A stretch of 24,805 bases of DNA from Terramyces sp. JEL0728 (taxonomy: Eukaryota; Chytridiomycota; Chytridiomycetes; Rhizophydiales; Terramycetaceae): positions 1 to 24,805 of the forward strand of contig JADIIU010000168.1 of assembly GCA_027603945.1 (NCBI GenBank). Direction: 5' to 3'. Below, in pieces: positions 1-10,968 of the stretch (position 1 is the stretch's first letter; the number at the start of each line of letters is the position of its first letter). Below the pieces are notes generated by a model. It saw only the letters and a program-made list of their open reading frames with translations. It ran no database searches and was not told the origin of the DNA. The translations under genes were made by a program, and so were the position numbers.

Positions 1-55
1 GACAGTTGGAAGTGGACTGTGGCTGGTTTGTGGCGGGAGTCCACTTCAAACTGTC
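1..55. repeat. Imperfect inverted repeat at the left edge
   Basis: Bases 1-18 and 38-55 are reverse complements with one mismatch (17 of 18), separated by a 19-base G-rich spacer. The left arm runs to the window edge, so the repeat may extend further. It could be a transcribed hairpin or the end of a small transposable element; neither can be decided here. It lies downstream of the stop codon of the ankyrin gene, which reads leftward. Confidence 0.6.
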
Positions 56-83
56 CACTTTTTTCATGCCTCCCCTTGAAAAT

Positions 84-126
84 AAAGCTATTCGGATTGA
101 ACATAAAGCTATTTCGGATTGAACAT
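84..126. repeat. Tandem 21/22-base direct duplication
   Basis: The unit ataaagctattcggattgaac at 84-104 is followed directly at 105-126 by the same unit with one extra T in the ttcgg part. It lies in the 3' flank of the ankyrin gene. No function is evident; replication slippage is the simplest explanation. Confidence 0.75.
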
Positions 127-167
127 AATAGTTACATTCAGATTTTTAAACTCTCAGAAAAACTATA

Positions 168-1670
168 TTATCCAAAAACAGTGTATCTTTGCGAAAATGG
201 CCGCTTGACAGCATCTGAATCAACATGAGGACCATCAAGTAGCAGTTGCACAATTTCCTCGTGCCCATTCTCCCTAGCTTTTAGCAGTGCTTCATTATAA
301 TTAACAGATGGGTCGGCATTGTGTCGAAAGAGTAATTTAACCACATTCAAGTGTCCATATTGTGCAGCTAGCTGAATTGCGTAATTGTTTTCTGCTGTTG
401 CATCGACTCGCGGATCTTGAAGCAGCAACTCCACAACTTTGTGGTGGCCGTTTTTAGATGCAAACCGTATTGCGCAGTTTTGATCTGCTGATGGATCTGC
501 ACCTTTGGTTAATAGATATTTGACTACATTGTAGTGACCGTTGCTAGATGCGTAAATGATGGCGTAGTTGTCATTGTCAGTTGGATCACATTTGCATTCT
601 TCCACCAGTATCTTTACAATCTCAAGATATCCCTTTTCACTTGCAAGTTGGATCGCATAATTGTTTGTAAAGGCTGGTTTGAATTTCAACACAAGATTCA
701 CAAGCTTCAGATTCCCCTGGGATGAAGCAATAGTGATTAGTTTAGAAGCATCAATTGACTGGGTGACTTTTTCTTGCTGAAAAAGCAAATCTACAATATC
801 CATATTTTTATTCTCCATTGCACTGAAAATTGCTGCATTATTGTCTGCTGATGGATCAACATTTGACCTTTTCAACAATAATGAAACTATTTCTGCATGT
901 CCATTCCTACTAGCAAATATGATTGGCTTATTGTTTTGAGTGGAGCAATCAACTCTAGAATCTGCAATTAACAGCTTCACTGTTTCCAGGTGCCCACTTT
1001 CGCATGCAAATACAATTGCATAGTTTTCACCAGCACTCGGATCTACATTTTCCGAATGTAACAGCAGTTCAACCACTTTGTGATGGCCATTTTTACAAGC
1101 ATAGACAATAGAGTAGTTGTCATTTACCGCGAGATCAACCCTGGGATCTAAAAGCAATCGTTTTACCACTTCCAAATGCCCAAATTCACTTGCTCTACAA
1201 ATTGCATGTTGATTCCTGAAAAACAGGGGGATTTTCGTATTGTCCAAAAGGAATTCCACTGATTTCAGATATCCGTTCGCACAGCAGAAAAGCAATAACT
1301 TTGAAGTAACTGAATGTAAATCTGCTACAAGTAATACTCGGAAATTAAACTCTTTGGTTGTACGCATCCCCATCAATTTAATCAATGTTTTCGGATCAAG
1401 TCTGTCCAAGTTGACTCTTGCTAATTCCGCAAATAGCCCATATTGCGCCAATTTCAAAACAGTCGTATCCAAATTTTCTATGTAGTCAAAACTGAGTTGC
1501 ATATATATCGAGAAATCAACCTTTGGCTTGATTGAGCTAAAATAAACGTTTGGGAGGAGTGTAGGGATAGTGCCCAGACTGGATTTCATTGCAAAGCGTA
1601 GTTGATGGTATTCATCAAGTGTCAGATATTGAGAAATTTCAAACAATTCATTTTTCAGTTTGGAGATCAT
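168..1670 (-). CDS. Ankyrin-repeat protein with degenerate 31-residue repeats
   Basis: Single-exon protein of 500 residues starting at the ATG at 1670. The reading frame stays open a further 14 codons upstream but has no ATG there. Residues 1-50 (MISKLKNELFEISQYL...) resemble a weak F-box-like helical start, which is only a suggestion. From about residue 110 to 490 there are roughly 12 ankyrin-type repeats of about 31 residues, with a pattern like N-N-Y-A-I-x(2)-A-S-x-N-G-H-x(2)-V-V-x-L-L-L followed by D-P-R-V-D. The canonical G-x-T-P-L-H is replaced by NYAI-like residues, a style seen in large chytrid ankyrin families. Likely a protein-binding scaffold; partner and location are unknown. It is divergent from the PPP1R36-like gene across about 210 bases. 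Confidence 0.85.
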   Translation of the reverse strand: MISKLKNELFEISQYLTLDEYHQLRFAMKSSLGTIPTLLPNVYFSSIKPKVDFSIYMQLSFDYIENLDTTVLKLAQYGLFAELARVNLDRLDPKTLIKLMGMRTTKEFNFRVLLVADLHSVTSKLLLFCCANGYLKSVEFLLDNTKIPLFFRNQHAICRASEFGHLEVVKRLLLDPRVDLAVNDNYSIVYACKNGHHKVVELLLHSENVDPSAGENYAIVFACESGHLETVKLLIADSRVDCSTQNNKPIIFASRNGHAEIVSLLLKRSNVDPSADNNAAIFSAMENKNMDIVDLLFQQEKVTQSIDASKLITIASSQGNLKLVNLVLKFKPAFTNNYAIQLASEKGYLEIVKILVEECKCDPTDNDNYAIIYASSNGHYNVVKYLLTKGADPSADQNCAIRFASKNGHHKVVELLLQDPRVDATAENNYAIQLAAQYGHLNVVKLLFRHNADPSVNYNEALLKARENGHEEIVQLLLDGPHVDSDAVKRPFSQRYTVFG

Positions 1671-1881
1671 CTTTTGGTTTTTTAAATAGACAGCAGATAT
1701 ATAACCTCGCACAACCTAAAACTAAATTAGTCCATACTCAAATCATCCTGAGAAAAGCCATCCGTGCAGGTCCCAAACAAATCAACTCTGCAAAAATAAA
1801 GTAGCTCTCTTGTATTAATTTATAATAATCTGCCCATTGTTTGAAACGTCATTATTCACTTGGCGTGTTGTTGTGAAAAAC

Positions 1882-2867
1882 ATGTTGAAAAAGCAATATG
1901 GCTACCGGCCAAGCAAACTAGAGTATCCCAATTCTTCAAAGATCCAGATAGCAGAGAAAAAATCGAAAAATAATCTGCTGTCGGCTTTGGAATTAAAATT
2001 AGCGGAAAGGTATTCGCTGTTAATCCAGCCAAGCAACATCATTTAAATTTGAGGGGATCGCTTACAATATTCATTCCATTATCAACAACACGATTCACAC
2101 TAGGTATGCGAATAAAGTACCCAAAGAACTTCGGCAAATCCTCAAATCCCCACAATTTGAAGATTTTCTTAAAAAAGGGTTAGAGTATTGCAAGTAATCT
2201 TTGCTGATGTAGGGCTTTCATAAGAGAAAAGCTGGTTAAAGTTCAGGATAGGTCTTCAAAGCCATATTTGGAAATTCCAACAGCAATATTTCAACAAATT
2301 ACTGAATTAAACAAGACCGAATATCAGACAACCGAAAAGCTGTCGCCTAGTGAAGCAAGAGCAGAAACCGCCACTGCCTATCATTCATTCTCTGAAGCTT
2401 ACGCAAGTTTATTTTTAATGCAGTGTTTTTTATTATTGTCCAACAGCAGATTAACCAAAACCCAGGTTAAAGAAAGGGCGAATTTTGAATGTGTTTATAC
2501 AATCACAATTGATTTTATTTTGTACTTGTTGAACAGCTATGGACTATCGTTTTTGATTATTCACGAATTGGAAAGGGTTTTCAGGTCAGACATGTTCAAA
2601 CCATCGAATGACATTTTGTTCAAAGATCCGTTACATTTAGTTTCCTTCAAGTTCTTTAAATCGCTGGATGAGCCAGAACCGTCGTATACTGAAATTCTGC
2701 CTAAAGGATGGGATGGATTCATGCCAAACATTGAACGTCGCCTTTCATTAACTTCTAAAGTTGGCAAATGGGGTGGGATTTCGCCAAACAAAGCCCTTCA
2801 AGATAGTGGTAAATCTAAAATAGAAACTGTGCCAAAGATTCGTCAACAATTGAGAAAACGAGAGTAA
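1882..2867 (+). CDS. PPP1R36-like protein (possible PP1 regulatory subunit)
   Basis: Spliced model join(1882..2009, 2029..2193, 2213..2867), 948 bases, 315 residues. Intron 1 is gtattcgctgttaatccag and intron 2 is gtaatctttgctgatgtag, both 19 bases. Without splicing the frame stops at 2044-2046 and again at 2194. A helical central stretch around residues 150-215 leads to FRSDMFKPSND at about 221. That region recalls the segment of animal PPP1R36, a sperm and cilium-associated protein phosphatase 1 regulator, that ends in a G-R-L-F/L-R-S/T-x-x-F-N-like motif. The similarity is from memory and is moderate, so the name is tentative. The C-terminus (from about residue 265) is basic and Pro/Ser-rich. 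An upstream non-coding exon cannot be excluded. Confidence 0.55.
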
Positions 2868-3143
2868 TCTCTATTAATTTAGGAATATTTCTTTAAACAC
2901 TGTGCGAATGCTAAGGTCGCCTTTGGCAGATGAAGTGCTACCGCCTGTACAAAGATTCCTGTTTGTGCAAAATAAGGCGAGTGCAATTAGCAGTGTAGTT
3001 GGGTGAAAATAGCGCTAATATAATCTAATTCTCTTACAATGGATTACGATTCCCCTCGGTTATCGTATTAAATTCAATGTTAAAAGATATCGAAATACAA
3101 TTCTATTATAATTTGATATAGTATGGTGGTAATTGACAAAAGT

Positions 3144-4340
3144 TTACCCAAATTGCTTGAGATTGGATCGCACCTGGGTAACTACATCGGGAGGAGCTGT
3201 CTGCAGCAAAGTTTCGATTAAAGCCTCCAACTCGTAAACCTGTGTTTTCAAAGATCTATCTTAGAAAAAAGTTACCTGTTATGTACAATTAATGAAGCAT
3301 TTTGAGCGTGTTGCTCTGTAAACTGTGCTTTTAAATGGTCGACATTTGTTCGTTCACCTACATTTGCCTTCATGTGATTATCTAGATCTCTTGTCAATCT
3401 GTCTCTTTCTTTAAGCAGCTTTGCATTCTGCTCCTCTAGCCGGGCTATCTTGTTTTGCAGCGAGTGTATTAATTCGTTGGTGGCCTCTGCTTGTTGCTGC
3501 ACTTCTGATTCTGCCGGTTTTTCTTCTGGGGGAGGGGTTTTTCTGGAAGGAGAAGCTGGTCTCTTGGATCCTGAGGTGGGTCTATTTTTTGACGCTGATG
3601 GCGGTCTATTTTTTGTTGCTGAATTTTGTCGTTGAAGTGAACCTGAATTTGGTCTTAGGGTATTCCCGACCGAGGGTCTACCTTCCGGTTTTACCGGCTT
3701 TGAACCCTACATTAATTGCAGTTACTTTATGAACATCATCTTTTGATGGGTGTGTATCCTCTGCGCTTTCCCAATGCGAGAGGGCTGATTTTGGTCTCTG
3801 TTTCTTTTCGGCTGATTCGCCAACATCACTTTTTTGGGTAAGACGTGGGGATTGTGCCCTTTTCTGCGTTGCCAAAGCTTGATTCTCCTTGACTTTTTCT
3901 GGTTTAGGACTAGCATCTAGAGTTTTCTCCGTGACAGCTCTAGTTCTGTCCTGCGTTTTAGAAATATCCATTTGGGATTGTTGAGCTACAGAAATATTCG
4001 GAACTGCTCCAGCAGGAGCTGTAATCAAACTGGACAACTTGGATTTCTTTTTTTCCACAGTCGTATCATATTTCCTTTGTGTAGTGTCCCGATTTTTAAT
4101 TTGACCCTGGGCATTAACCACACTTTTCGAAGATGGTCTTGTTGCGCTTCCCATAGAAGACATTGTCGCTTTGCGAGATATATATGCCGAAGCTGGTTTG
4201 GCAGCAGATCTCGGAGCGCTTAGCCTCTCTATTACGGAAGGTTTCTTTTTCAGCTCCTCATCCAAATATATTTTCCTTGTCTTTTCTAACGCATTTTTTG
4301 TTATCGATCCCGTATCCTCTGCTCCCAGTGTTTTTGACAT
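3144..4340 (-). CDS. Basic disordered protein with C-terminal coiled coil
   Basis: Spliced model complement join(3144..3255, 3276..3706, 3726..4340), 1158 bases, 385 residues, ATG at 4340. The introns are gtaactgcaattaatgtag (19 bases, 3707-3725) and gtaacttttttctaagatag (20 bases, 3256-3275). Both restore one frame through to the stop at 3144-3146. Residues 1-270 are rich in Ser, Lys, Arg and Pro with little predicted structure. Residues about 272-370 form a heptad-like coiled coil (IARLEEQNAKLLKERDRLTR, then more Leu-spaced helix). I do not recognise the family. Its position next to the WD40 gene on the same strand, 144 bases away, fits a cytoskeletal or flagellar role only by association. 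Confidence 0.75.
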
Positions 4341-4484
4341 TTTGAATTATTTAAAAATTACGTCAATTGGCAATGGCGTTAAAATATCACTCACAATGGC
4401 AACTATGATTAAATATTTCATTAGGATACATTTTATTATAATTTCAATGGTGGAATCTTTTAAATTGCAGTAATTATCATATAT

Positions 4485-7400
4485 TTACAGACCATACAAA
4501 TTGGCACCTCCAGTGGTAGATGGACGCTTCGATGAACTGCTTTTGGCAGAATTGCTACCATTTTCAGAAGGATTGGATTGGTTTGTGTAATATATTTTGC
4601 GTGGGAATGCCGTTATCGGTCGTTTAATAACATTTTCCTTTTTATCTGGAGGTGCATGGGTGTAATTTCTCATTGGCCCTGCTGTCATTACTCTTACATT
4701 GGACAGGGCAATCTTTGCTGCTGTCTGGCGCTTTTCCAGGACAGTCGTCGTTCTTGGTCTAGCTTGCTTTATTTCTGGATATTCGTATTTGCTCAGCCCT
4801 TTGGAAACCCGGGAATCTTTTGTTAGATTGACGACTGAATTTGAAAATCGAGAATTCCGAGAGTTTTGGTCGTCAAAAGAGTATTCACTGTCCATGATTG
4901 CTTCCTTGTTCTTTTCGTTCCAATAATAGTCGTAGTTGATATTTGCATCCATCGCCATTGCCAATTGCCGCTGCCTTCCGTCAAAATCGTGAGCGTCGGC
5001 TGGAAAGAATTGGCCTGCCAAATGTTCCAAGTAACTGTCTGTCCTATTCAACGCCCTTATTGAATATTTGTGAGAGTTTTTATCCAGCCATTCTGCCACA
5101 TGCTCCAACTTGATTTCAATCTGCTTTGCACTTTCAAGCTCCAAATCTCTCTCAATTTTCTGGGTAAAAAACAAAACACCTCTAGAATTTGATTTGAAGA
5201 AAAGTGATGTTTTCCTTTTACAATCCCCAATTCAATCATACCTCGCTTTAATGCTTCTTTGTCTGCAATTCCAAAAGATGACAATCCATCAATTGCTAAT
5301 TTGATAACATTCTTGTCATTGTCATTCAATGCGCAAATTAAGAGTGAAAGCACATTATCATGCTGCACTCCAATTTCACCCAAACTACTGATTACATGCC
5401 GGCGAATCTATTTTAATTTTAATGTACAACAGCATCATCGTTTTGGTACTTGTCAATAAATGGTGCCAAAAACATGTCGAATTGTACTTCGGGCTTGAGA
5501 TCATATTTAAACATTTTGTGAAGCGAAATGATAGCTTTAGAGGCAATGGCCGTGTCTTCAGCGTTTGCTTTTTGAAGAAACCCAGTCAAGTTTTTGGATA
5601 TTTTGCTGATAGTGATGGGCTAATTAAATCAGGCTTACCTCTTCGAATCTGGTATTCATTTTTTCAAACGCTTTTAGGATTGGGTCCGCCAATCTGCTTT
5701 GACTGGGTTTTTCGTATTTCCCATGCTTGACTTTTGCGTAGAGGTTAACAAGCGCTTCTGTACTGTGGACAGTTTCTTTTTGTGGTTTCAGTTTAGGCGG
5801 CACAATGGGTATTACTGGAGTGATTGCAGACACTGGAGACGGAGCTTTTGCAGGCTCTGCTACTTTTTCAGGCGTCAACGTATTCAATGCTTCGATATTT
5901 GCATTTTTCATCATGGTTACTGGATTATTACTGGAAACTACAGGAATTTCTGGCTCTTCTTCCAGAGCAGCATTGATGATTCGCCGCTCCGTTAATCCAT
6001 GGGTTTTTAAAAGCTTTTTTGTAACCTCTTCGCCTCCATTGGATTTTACAGGAATAGGTCTTTTCAGCACCTTGACGATTCTAGTGGGGCCAACCACTTC
6101 AATGTCCTCCTCTATATCAGATACTGCTTTTTTCTTTGACTTTGATCCTTTTTTTGTTTTCGACGGTTTTGGCCGTTTCTTTGAACTTTTCGCTCTCCTT
6201 TTTCTAGATCTGCGTTCAATTACAGATGGAGTTTCTTCTATGACTACCTGTGGAGCCTCTTTGATTTCCAATACCGTGGGCTCTGGCGTAATCTGCGGAA
6301 TTGGCTCAACAAAGGGATCAGGTTCTTTGACCGGCAGTATGGATTGCTGGACTTCGGGGATTAAAAGTGTCACACTAGGTTGCTTTACGAGTTCAGGGAG
6401 GGGCTCTGGCGAGGTTTCTAAATCCAAGTACTTTGGTTCTTCATCTTCATCAATGTCAAAAAAGTCTACTGGCTCTGATGCAGACTTTTTTGCTTTGAAT
6501 TTGCTGAATATGCTATCTTCATCCTCTGCATTATCAATAAGTGATGCTCGTTGATACAGGTCCTTTGTTTGTGTCTTTCTGAAGATAGTCTCGTTCTTTT
6601 TCAATTTCTGGCCTCCTTTGTACATTGGTAAAATTGAAGGTAAAGCTACACTGTTTGGAAGCATTAGTCCAACTTGAACTTTTTTTGACACTTCCTTTTC
6701 TGGTTTAATCGAGTTTGCTCTAGAGTTGATGAATCTTTGGACTGAACTTGATCTTTTAGTTTTTATATTGATACTTTTCCTTTTCTCGTCCTCTTGGGAT
6801 ACAAATGGATCGAAAAATTCCAATTCTTCCTCGTATTCATCATCAAATGCGTCAGTGTCAAATTCTCCCACTTCTGACGGTCTAAATTCTATGGATTCCT
6901 CCTCGGTGATATCTTCCTGCCTTTTTTCGGGTTCCTGCTCGACTTCTTCTACTGTGCTTCCTCCAGAACTTGGTGGTAAGTTTAGCTCTTTTGCTGTAGG
7001 TCGCCGTGACTGTCTCCTCTTCTTGAATCGGTCCTTGAATTTTTCTCTTGGTGGTTTCAATTTTTGAAGCACAGCTTTGTTTAACGATTCTACTTCTTTG
7101 CCAAAATAGATTCCCTTTTCAGCTAATTCCTTGTCATTTTCAACCATTTGCTTGTTAATCACATAATCAAACGATCTTCCACTAGGAACGTAGCCCTGGG
7201 GCATATGAATCTCAGCAACACTTTCTAACGATGGATGCGTGGTTTGGGTTCCTAATTCGGGAAGATAGTCCGCATTCGTTTGTTGGCTCTGTTGATTTTC
7301 TTTACTTTCGTATTCCAGCGCTTTATGGAATAGGTCTTGCTGCTGTTCCATTTGAATGCGTCTGTTTCTCCTTTTAATCGCTTCATCTTTGCGCAACCTG

Positions 7401-9863
7401 GATAATTCAAGCAGCTCTTCAAAAGTCATTCCATCATTCTTAAACAACTCAAAGCTTGTCCTCCTATTCGTGTCAGCCAAACTCCTAGTCCCATCATATA
7501 CCCAAAAATCTACGCTCTGATCAAAGGTAATCGGTGCTTCCGGGATATCGTCGCCATATTCCCTGGTTAGTATTAATCGCTGGATATGTGCTGGCATGTA
7601 GTCTTGTAGTTTAACTAATGAAATTTGATCTGATAATCCAACTAGCAAGTCGCCTCGATGATTGGCAAATAACAAGCAGGAGATATCTTCATTGAATTGA
7701 ATTTCTCTTAATAAAATTCCGCTTTTGTCCCAGATTTTAACTGTTCGATCTTGATGTGATGATGCCCAGTACTGTTCTGTCCCATTTGAAACAATATTTA
7801 GTATCTTTGAAGTAACCTGGGTCTCTATGGAAACGGGTGTAATTGTTCTATTTTTGTCGTAAGGAGTTAGTACTAGAGATCCATTGCTGGGTATTGCCAA
7901 TTGTTTTTTGATTGAAGAGAATCCGTATCGGAACGATGGTTGATCTGCTCCAGAAACTGTTAAAGTACAGACACATTTCAAATCAATTACCATTTTCCTA
8001 TTTTCATTATTTTGCTGAAACCCGGTTTGTTTTGAAGCGTTCAAGTGGATATTCCATATTTTAATTGTATCGTCACTACCTCCAGAAATCAAACAAGCTT
8101 GTTGGACGTCAAAATAGAGCATAGTTAGCGAGGTGGAATGTGCTTGGCATAAGAATTCCTGTCGATCAGCAGCTTTTTGCAAATTAATGTAATGGATCTG
8201 TCCTGTTTCTGTACCACAAAATAGAATAAACTCTAGAGCCAGTTCATTCCGGAATAAGACTCTCTTGTCTACATCTGGTCTCCGTCTTGGCGAATAATTA
8301 TAAAAATCACCCGCACACAAACAACTTATTGGGTCGTTATGCACCTTTTCCCAGAATTGATCGATTTTAAATGGATTGGTGTTGGTTTCATATACGGTTA
8401 TCGTATTGTTGTTATTTAGGCAGTATAATCGATCTACATTAGTAGGACATACCAGAATTCACATCAAATGTAAACTGATGAACCGATAGATCTTTATATG
8501 TCGGAAACCCAGTGCCCAAAATAGTTCCACTAACAGGAGAAACTAATCGGATACTCCCATCAGCTACTGAAGATACAATTCTAGCAGGCAGCGTGGGATG
8601 TTCAAACCGCATCATCATTAAAGGTCTACTCCGGAATACCGTGAACATGTGCTGGTATTTATTCACATTCCACAGCTGCACAAGGTTGTCAGTATAATGA
8701 AAGAATAGATTCTTTTTCACCATTACAATACCTGTATTAGATTACATCACCTAGACACTCGCCATTTGTTTCCATTCTATACAGACACTGTCCACTTTCA
8801 AAATTCCACATTCTTATCGTACCATCCAAGCTACTGCTTATTAGTAATGGTGTCGATCCTCTTGGGTCTTCGCATATATTTTCCAACAGCAACAATCCAG
8901 TAATGGCGTTGAAATGGTCGTGGAAATCGTACAATAAACTTTTCCTAGCATTCCATAATTTAATTGTCCCATCCTTGGCGCCGGTAATAAGGTATTCATT
9001 CGGCTCATAGTAAGTAATAAATGTAATCGACAGTTCATGTATGTCATAGTAATTATCGATTCTTTCACCGCTATGGTAGTCGAATACATATAAATTGGTT
9101 CCGCAACCCGCAAATATCCGTTCCTTTGAATGATCGTAATAAACGCAAGTGATCCATTCTTCATCCAGTCCAACTGAAATTTCCAGTATTTGATATAGTA
9201 CGTATATTTCAATATGGTTATGCGTGGATTTTTTTATTCCAATTATTCTTATGCTCCCTACCTCTCCTACTACTAGCGAATGAGTTTGTTTTATATATTC
9301 CATGCATAGAATTGGTTTTGGGTTTGAAAATGTAGACTGGGTTGATAAATGGAGATCCAGTACTTTAATCTCGAGTTGTTGATTGGCAACAATATAGGTA
9401 TGGCATTTCTCTACGTATACCTTTATTAAATACGGTTACCCATTGTACTAGTCCAAATAATCCATCGACTGGTTTCTTTTTGCTTCCTTTTTTGACAGTT
9501 TGGCCAGGTGGAAGTACGGGAATTCTAAATTAAAGCAAACTACTTTTGAATGCGCTGGCCACTCTTCCACAAATGAACGTATTCCTTATCCAAACTGGCA
9601 AACATGGAACTATTAGGGATATACAACACAGATTTAATTCCTAATCGAGAATGCTGCATGGTGCGGACACACTGAAACCCATGGGAAAGAGTGATTGGCG
9701 TCTGGCTTTTCTCATCTTCATCTTTGTTATTTCCGACAGATTTCAGCATCACGGCAGCTAATTTATGCCATTTTTGTATCAGTACCGTCTCTGCTTCCGG
9801 TATATCTGATTTAATGCTGGATCTTGAATTGGTAGAGGATGCCGATGATATTCTCTCTGCCAT
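4485..9863 (-). CDS. Giant WD40 protein, WDR87/WDR97-like (probably flagellar)
   Basis: Eight-exon model complement join(4485..5159, 5180..5407, 5428..5619, 5639..8433, 8453..8731, 8751..9420, 9440..9524, 9544..9863), 5244 bases, 1747 residues, ATG at 9863. All seven introns are 19 or 20 bases and all exon phases close. Residues about 60-750 contain WD repeats with clear signatures (GAKDGTIKLWN, SLDGTIRMWN, GSDDTIKIWN, DRTVKIWD). Then come a long charged disordered region with acidic blocks, a Lys/Arg-rich patch near residue 1210, HEAT-like helices at about 1385-1530 (ISSLGEIGVQHDNVLSLLIC, IDGLSSFGIADKEALKRGM), and a disordered tail. A WD array followed by charged linker and helical repeats resembles animal WDR87/WDR97, which are axoneme-associated. 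That assignment is from recall. The last intron (5160-5179, gtgttttgttttttacccag) has a GTG start and a weak branch site, so it is the least certain junction. Confidence 0.8.
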
Positions 9864-10219
9864 TTTCGTGAAATTATGTCATTCATCTCGGAAATATATA
9901 GTTCACTTTAGTACAAAAATTAATTGGAAATTACCAATTGATAATACTGCGGGGTTTGCTGCTTTCTGCCACTCATAGTCCATTGTAGTAATGGTGTAAT
10001 GGAGTGTAATAAAAGACACAAGCTGCACCGGAAATGTGAATAGGATATTATTAGGTGCTCTACTCGCCTGGGATCTTACTAGTACTCTCAAAGAAAGTTG
10101 ACTTTAAACTATGTTCATTGGTCACAGTTTTGCATAGTCAAATTTGATTCGTCACAAAAGACAAGTGTGGCCAATCGCCACAATCTATTTCCTGGAACAC
10201 TTCTATTTTTTTCCACCAA
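9864..10219. other. Divergent intergenic region, WD40 gene and PRELI gene
   Basis: These 356 bases separate two divergent starts and should hold both promoters. Open frames here lack an ATG or any recognisable motif. No tRNA signature was found: no TpsiC-like GGTTCRA box pairs with a D-arm on either strand. I see no strong regulatory motif. Confidence 0.5.
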
Positions 10220-10736
10220 ATGCTATTCCACAAACAAAAGAATACAATACCACACGCTTGGAGTGATGTAACGCTGGCGGTATGGAAGAAATATCCAAAC
10301 CCATTTGCTTCGCATGTCCTGTCTGCGGATGTAATAGATCGGTATGTTGATTCACAAGGTATATTTATCCTAACGAGGCATCCTTCATAGCACCAGGCTA
10401 TTCCTAAAGAAAGGGAAAATACCTTCTTGGGGAGCCGCATTGATTAAAATCCCTGAAGCGTATATTCTAGAGACAAGTTCAGTCAATCCAAAAACCAAGG
10501 AGATGGTGATTCACCAACACAACCTGTCGCATACAAAGCTGCTGCTGATTAAAGAAACTCTGCGAATTACTGAAATGGAATCGATTACAAAGCTAAAGAA
10601 TAGTGTTACTGTGATTAGTAACACTGGGTTCACTCCAATCCGTGAAAGACTGGAAAAGTTTGGTTTGTCAAGATTCGAGCAAAATACTTTGAATTCGTTT
10701 AAAGGGTTGATCCATGTATTGGAAAATAGACATTAA
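10220..10736 (+). CDS. PRELI/MSF1-domain mitochondrial lipid-transfer protein (Ups family)
   Basis: Spliced model join(10220..10358, 10378..10736), 498 bases, 165 residues. The single intron is gtatatttatcctaacgag (19 bases, 10359-10377). Splicing yields a full PRELI domain: an N-terminal WSDVTLAVWKKYPNPFASHV block, then DVIDRYVDSQGILHSTRL across the junction, then KGKIPSWGAALIK and a C-terminal EKFGLSRFEQNTLNSFKGL helix. The 165-residue length fits yeast Ups1-3 and PRELID1. Family members shuttle phosphatidic acid or phosphatidylserine across the mitochondrial intermembrane space with an Mdm35/TRIAP1 partner. The C-terminal FGLSRF motif looks more like Ups1/PRELID1 than Ups2/PRELID3, but the subtype is not settled. 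The extra open codons before the ATG are not used, because homology begins close to it. Confidence 0.88.
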
Positions 10737-10968
10737 TATATTGTACGGATATCTAAAGTTGGTGTTTTTTAATTTCGTGATTTGGAGCGCACTTTATAGC
10801 TGTGAGATACAGATGTTAGTCCAGCTTGGGATATCGATTAATTGAAGCAGCAGCACTGTGTGATTAACATCTTGTCAGATCAGTCCATTCCCAACCCGTC
10901 GATGAAAATTAGATCAGAGAGACTCCGCGTGCCATTCAAATCGCCTGACTTTTGACTTTTCAAATCTA

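Noticed and set aside
5699..7067. Several plus-strand frames of 98-249 codons
   Set aside because: Antisense of the charged low-complexity part of the WD40 gene, which is supported by eight phase-consistent exons.
9903..10091. Minus-strand frame including VRSQASRAP, which can hint at a tRNA gene
   Set aside because: No TpsiC box, anticodon stem or acceptor pairing could be found around it, and the frame does not begin with a supported ATG.
10138..10440. Minus-strand open frame of 100 codons
   Set aside because: Antisense of the PRELI gene, which has clear family motifs on the plus strand.
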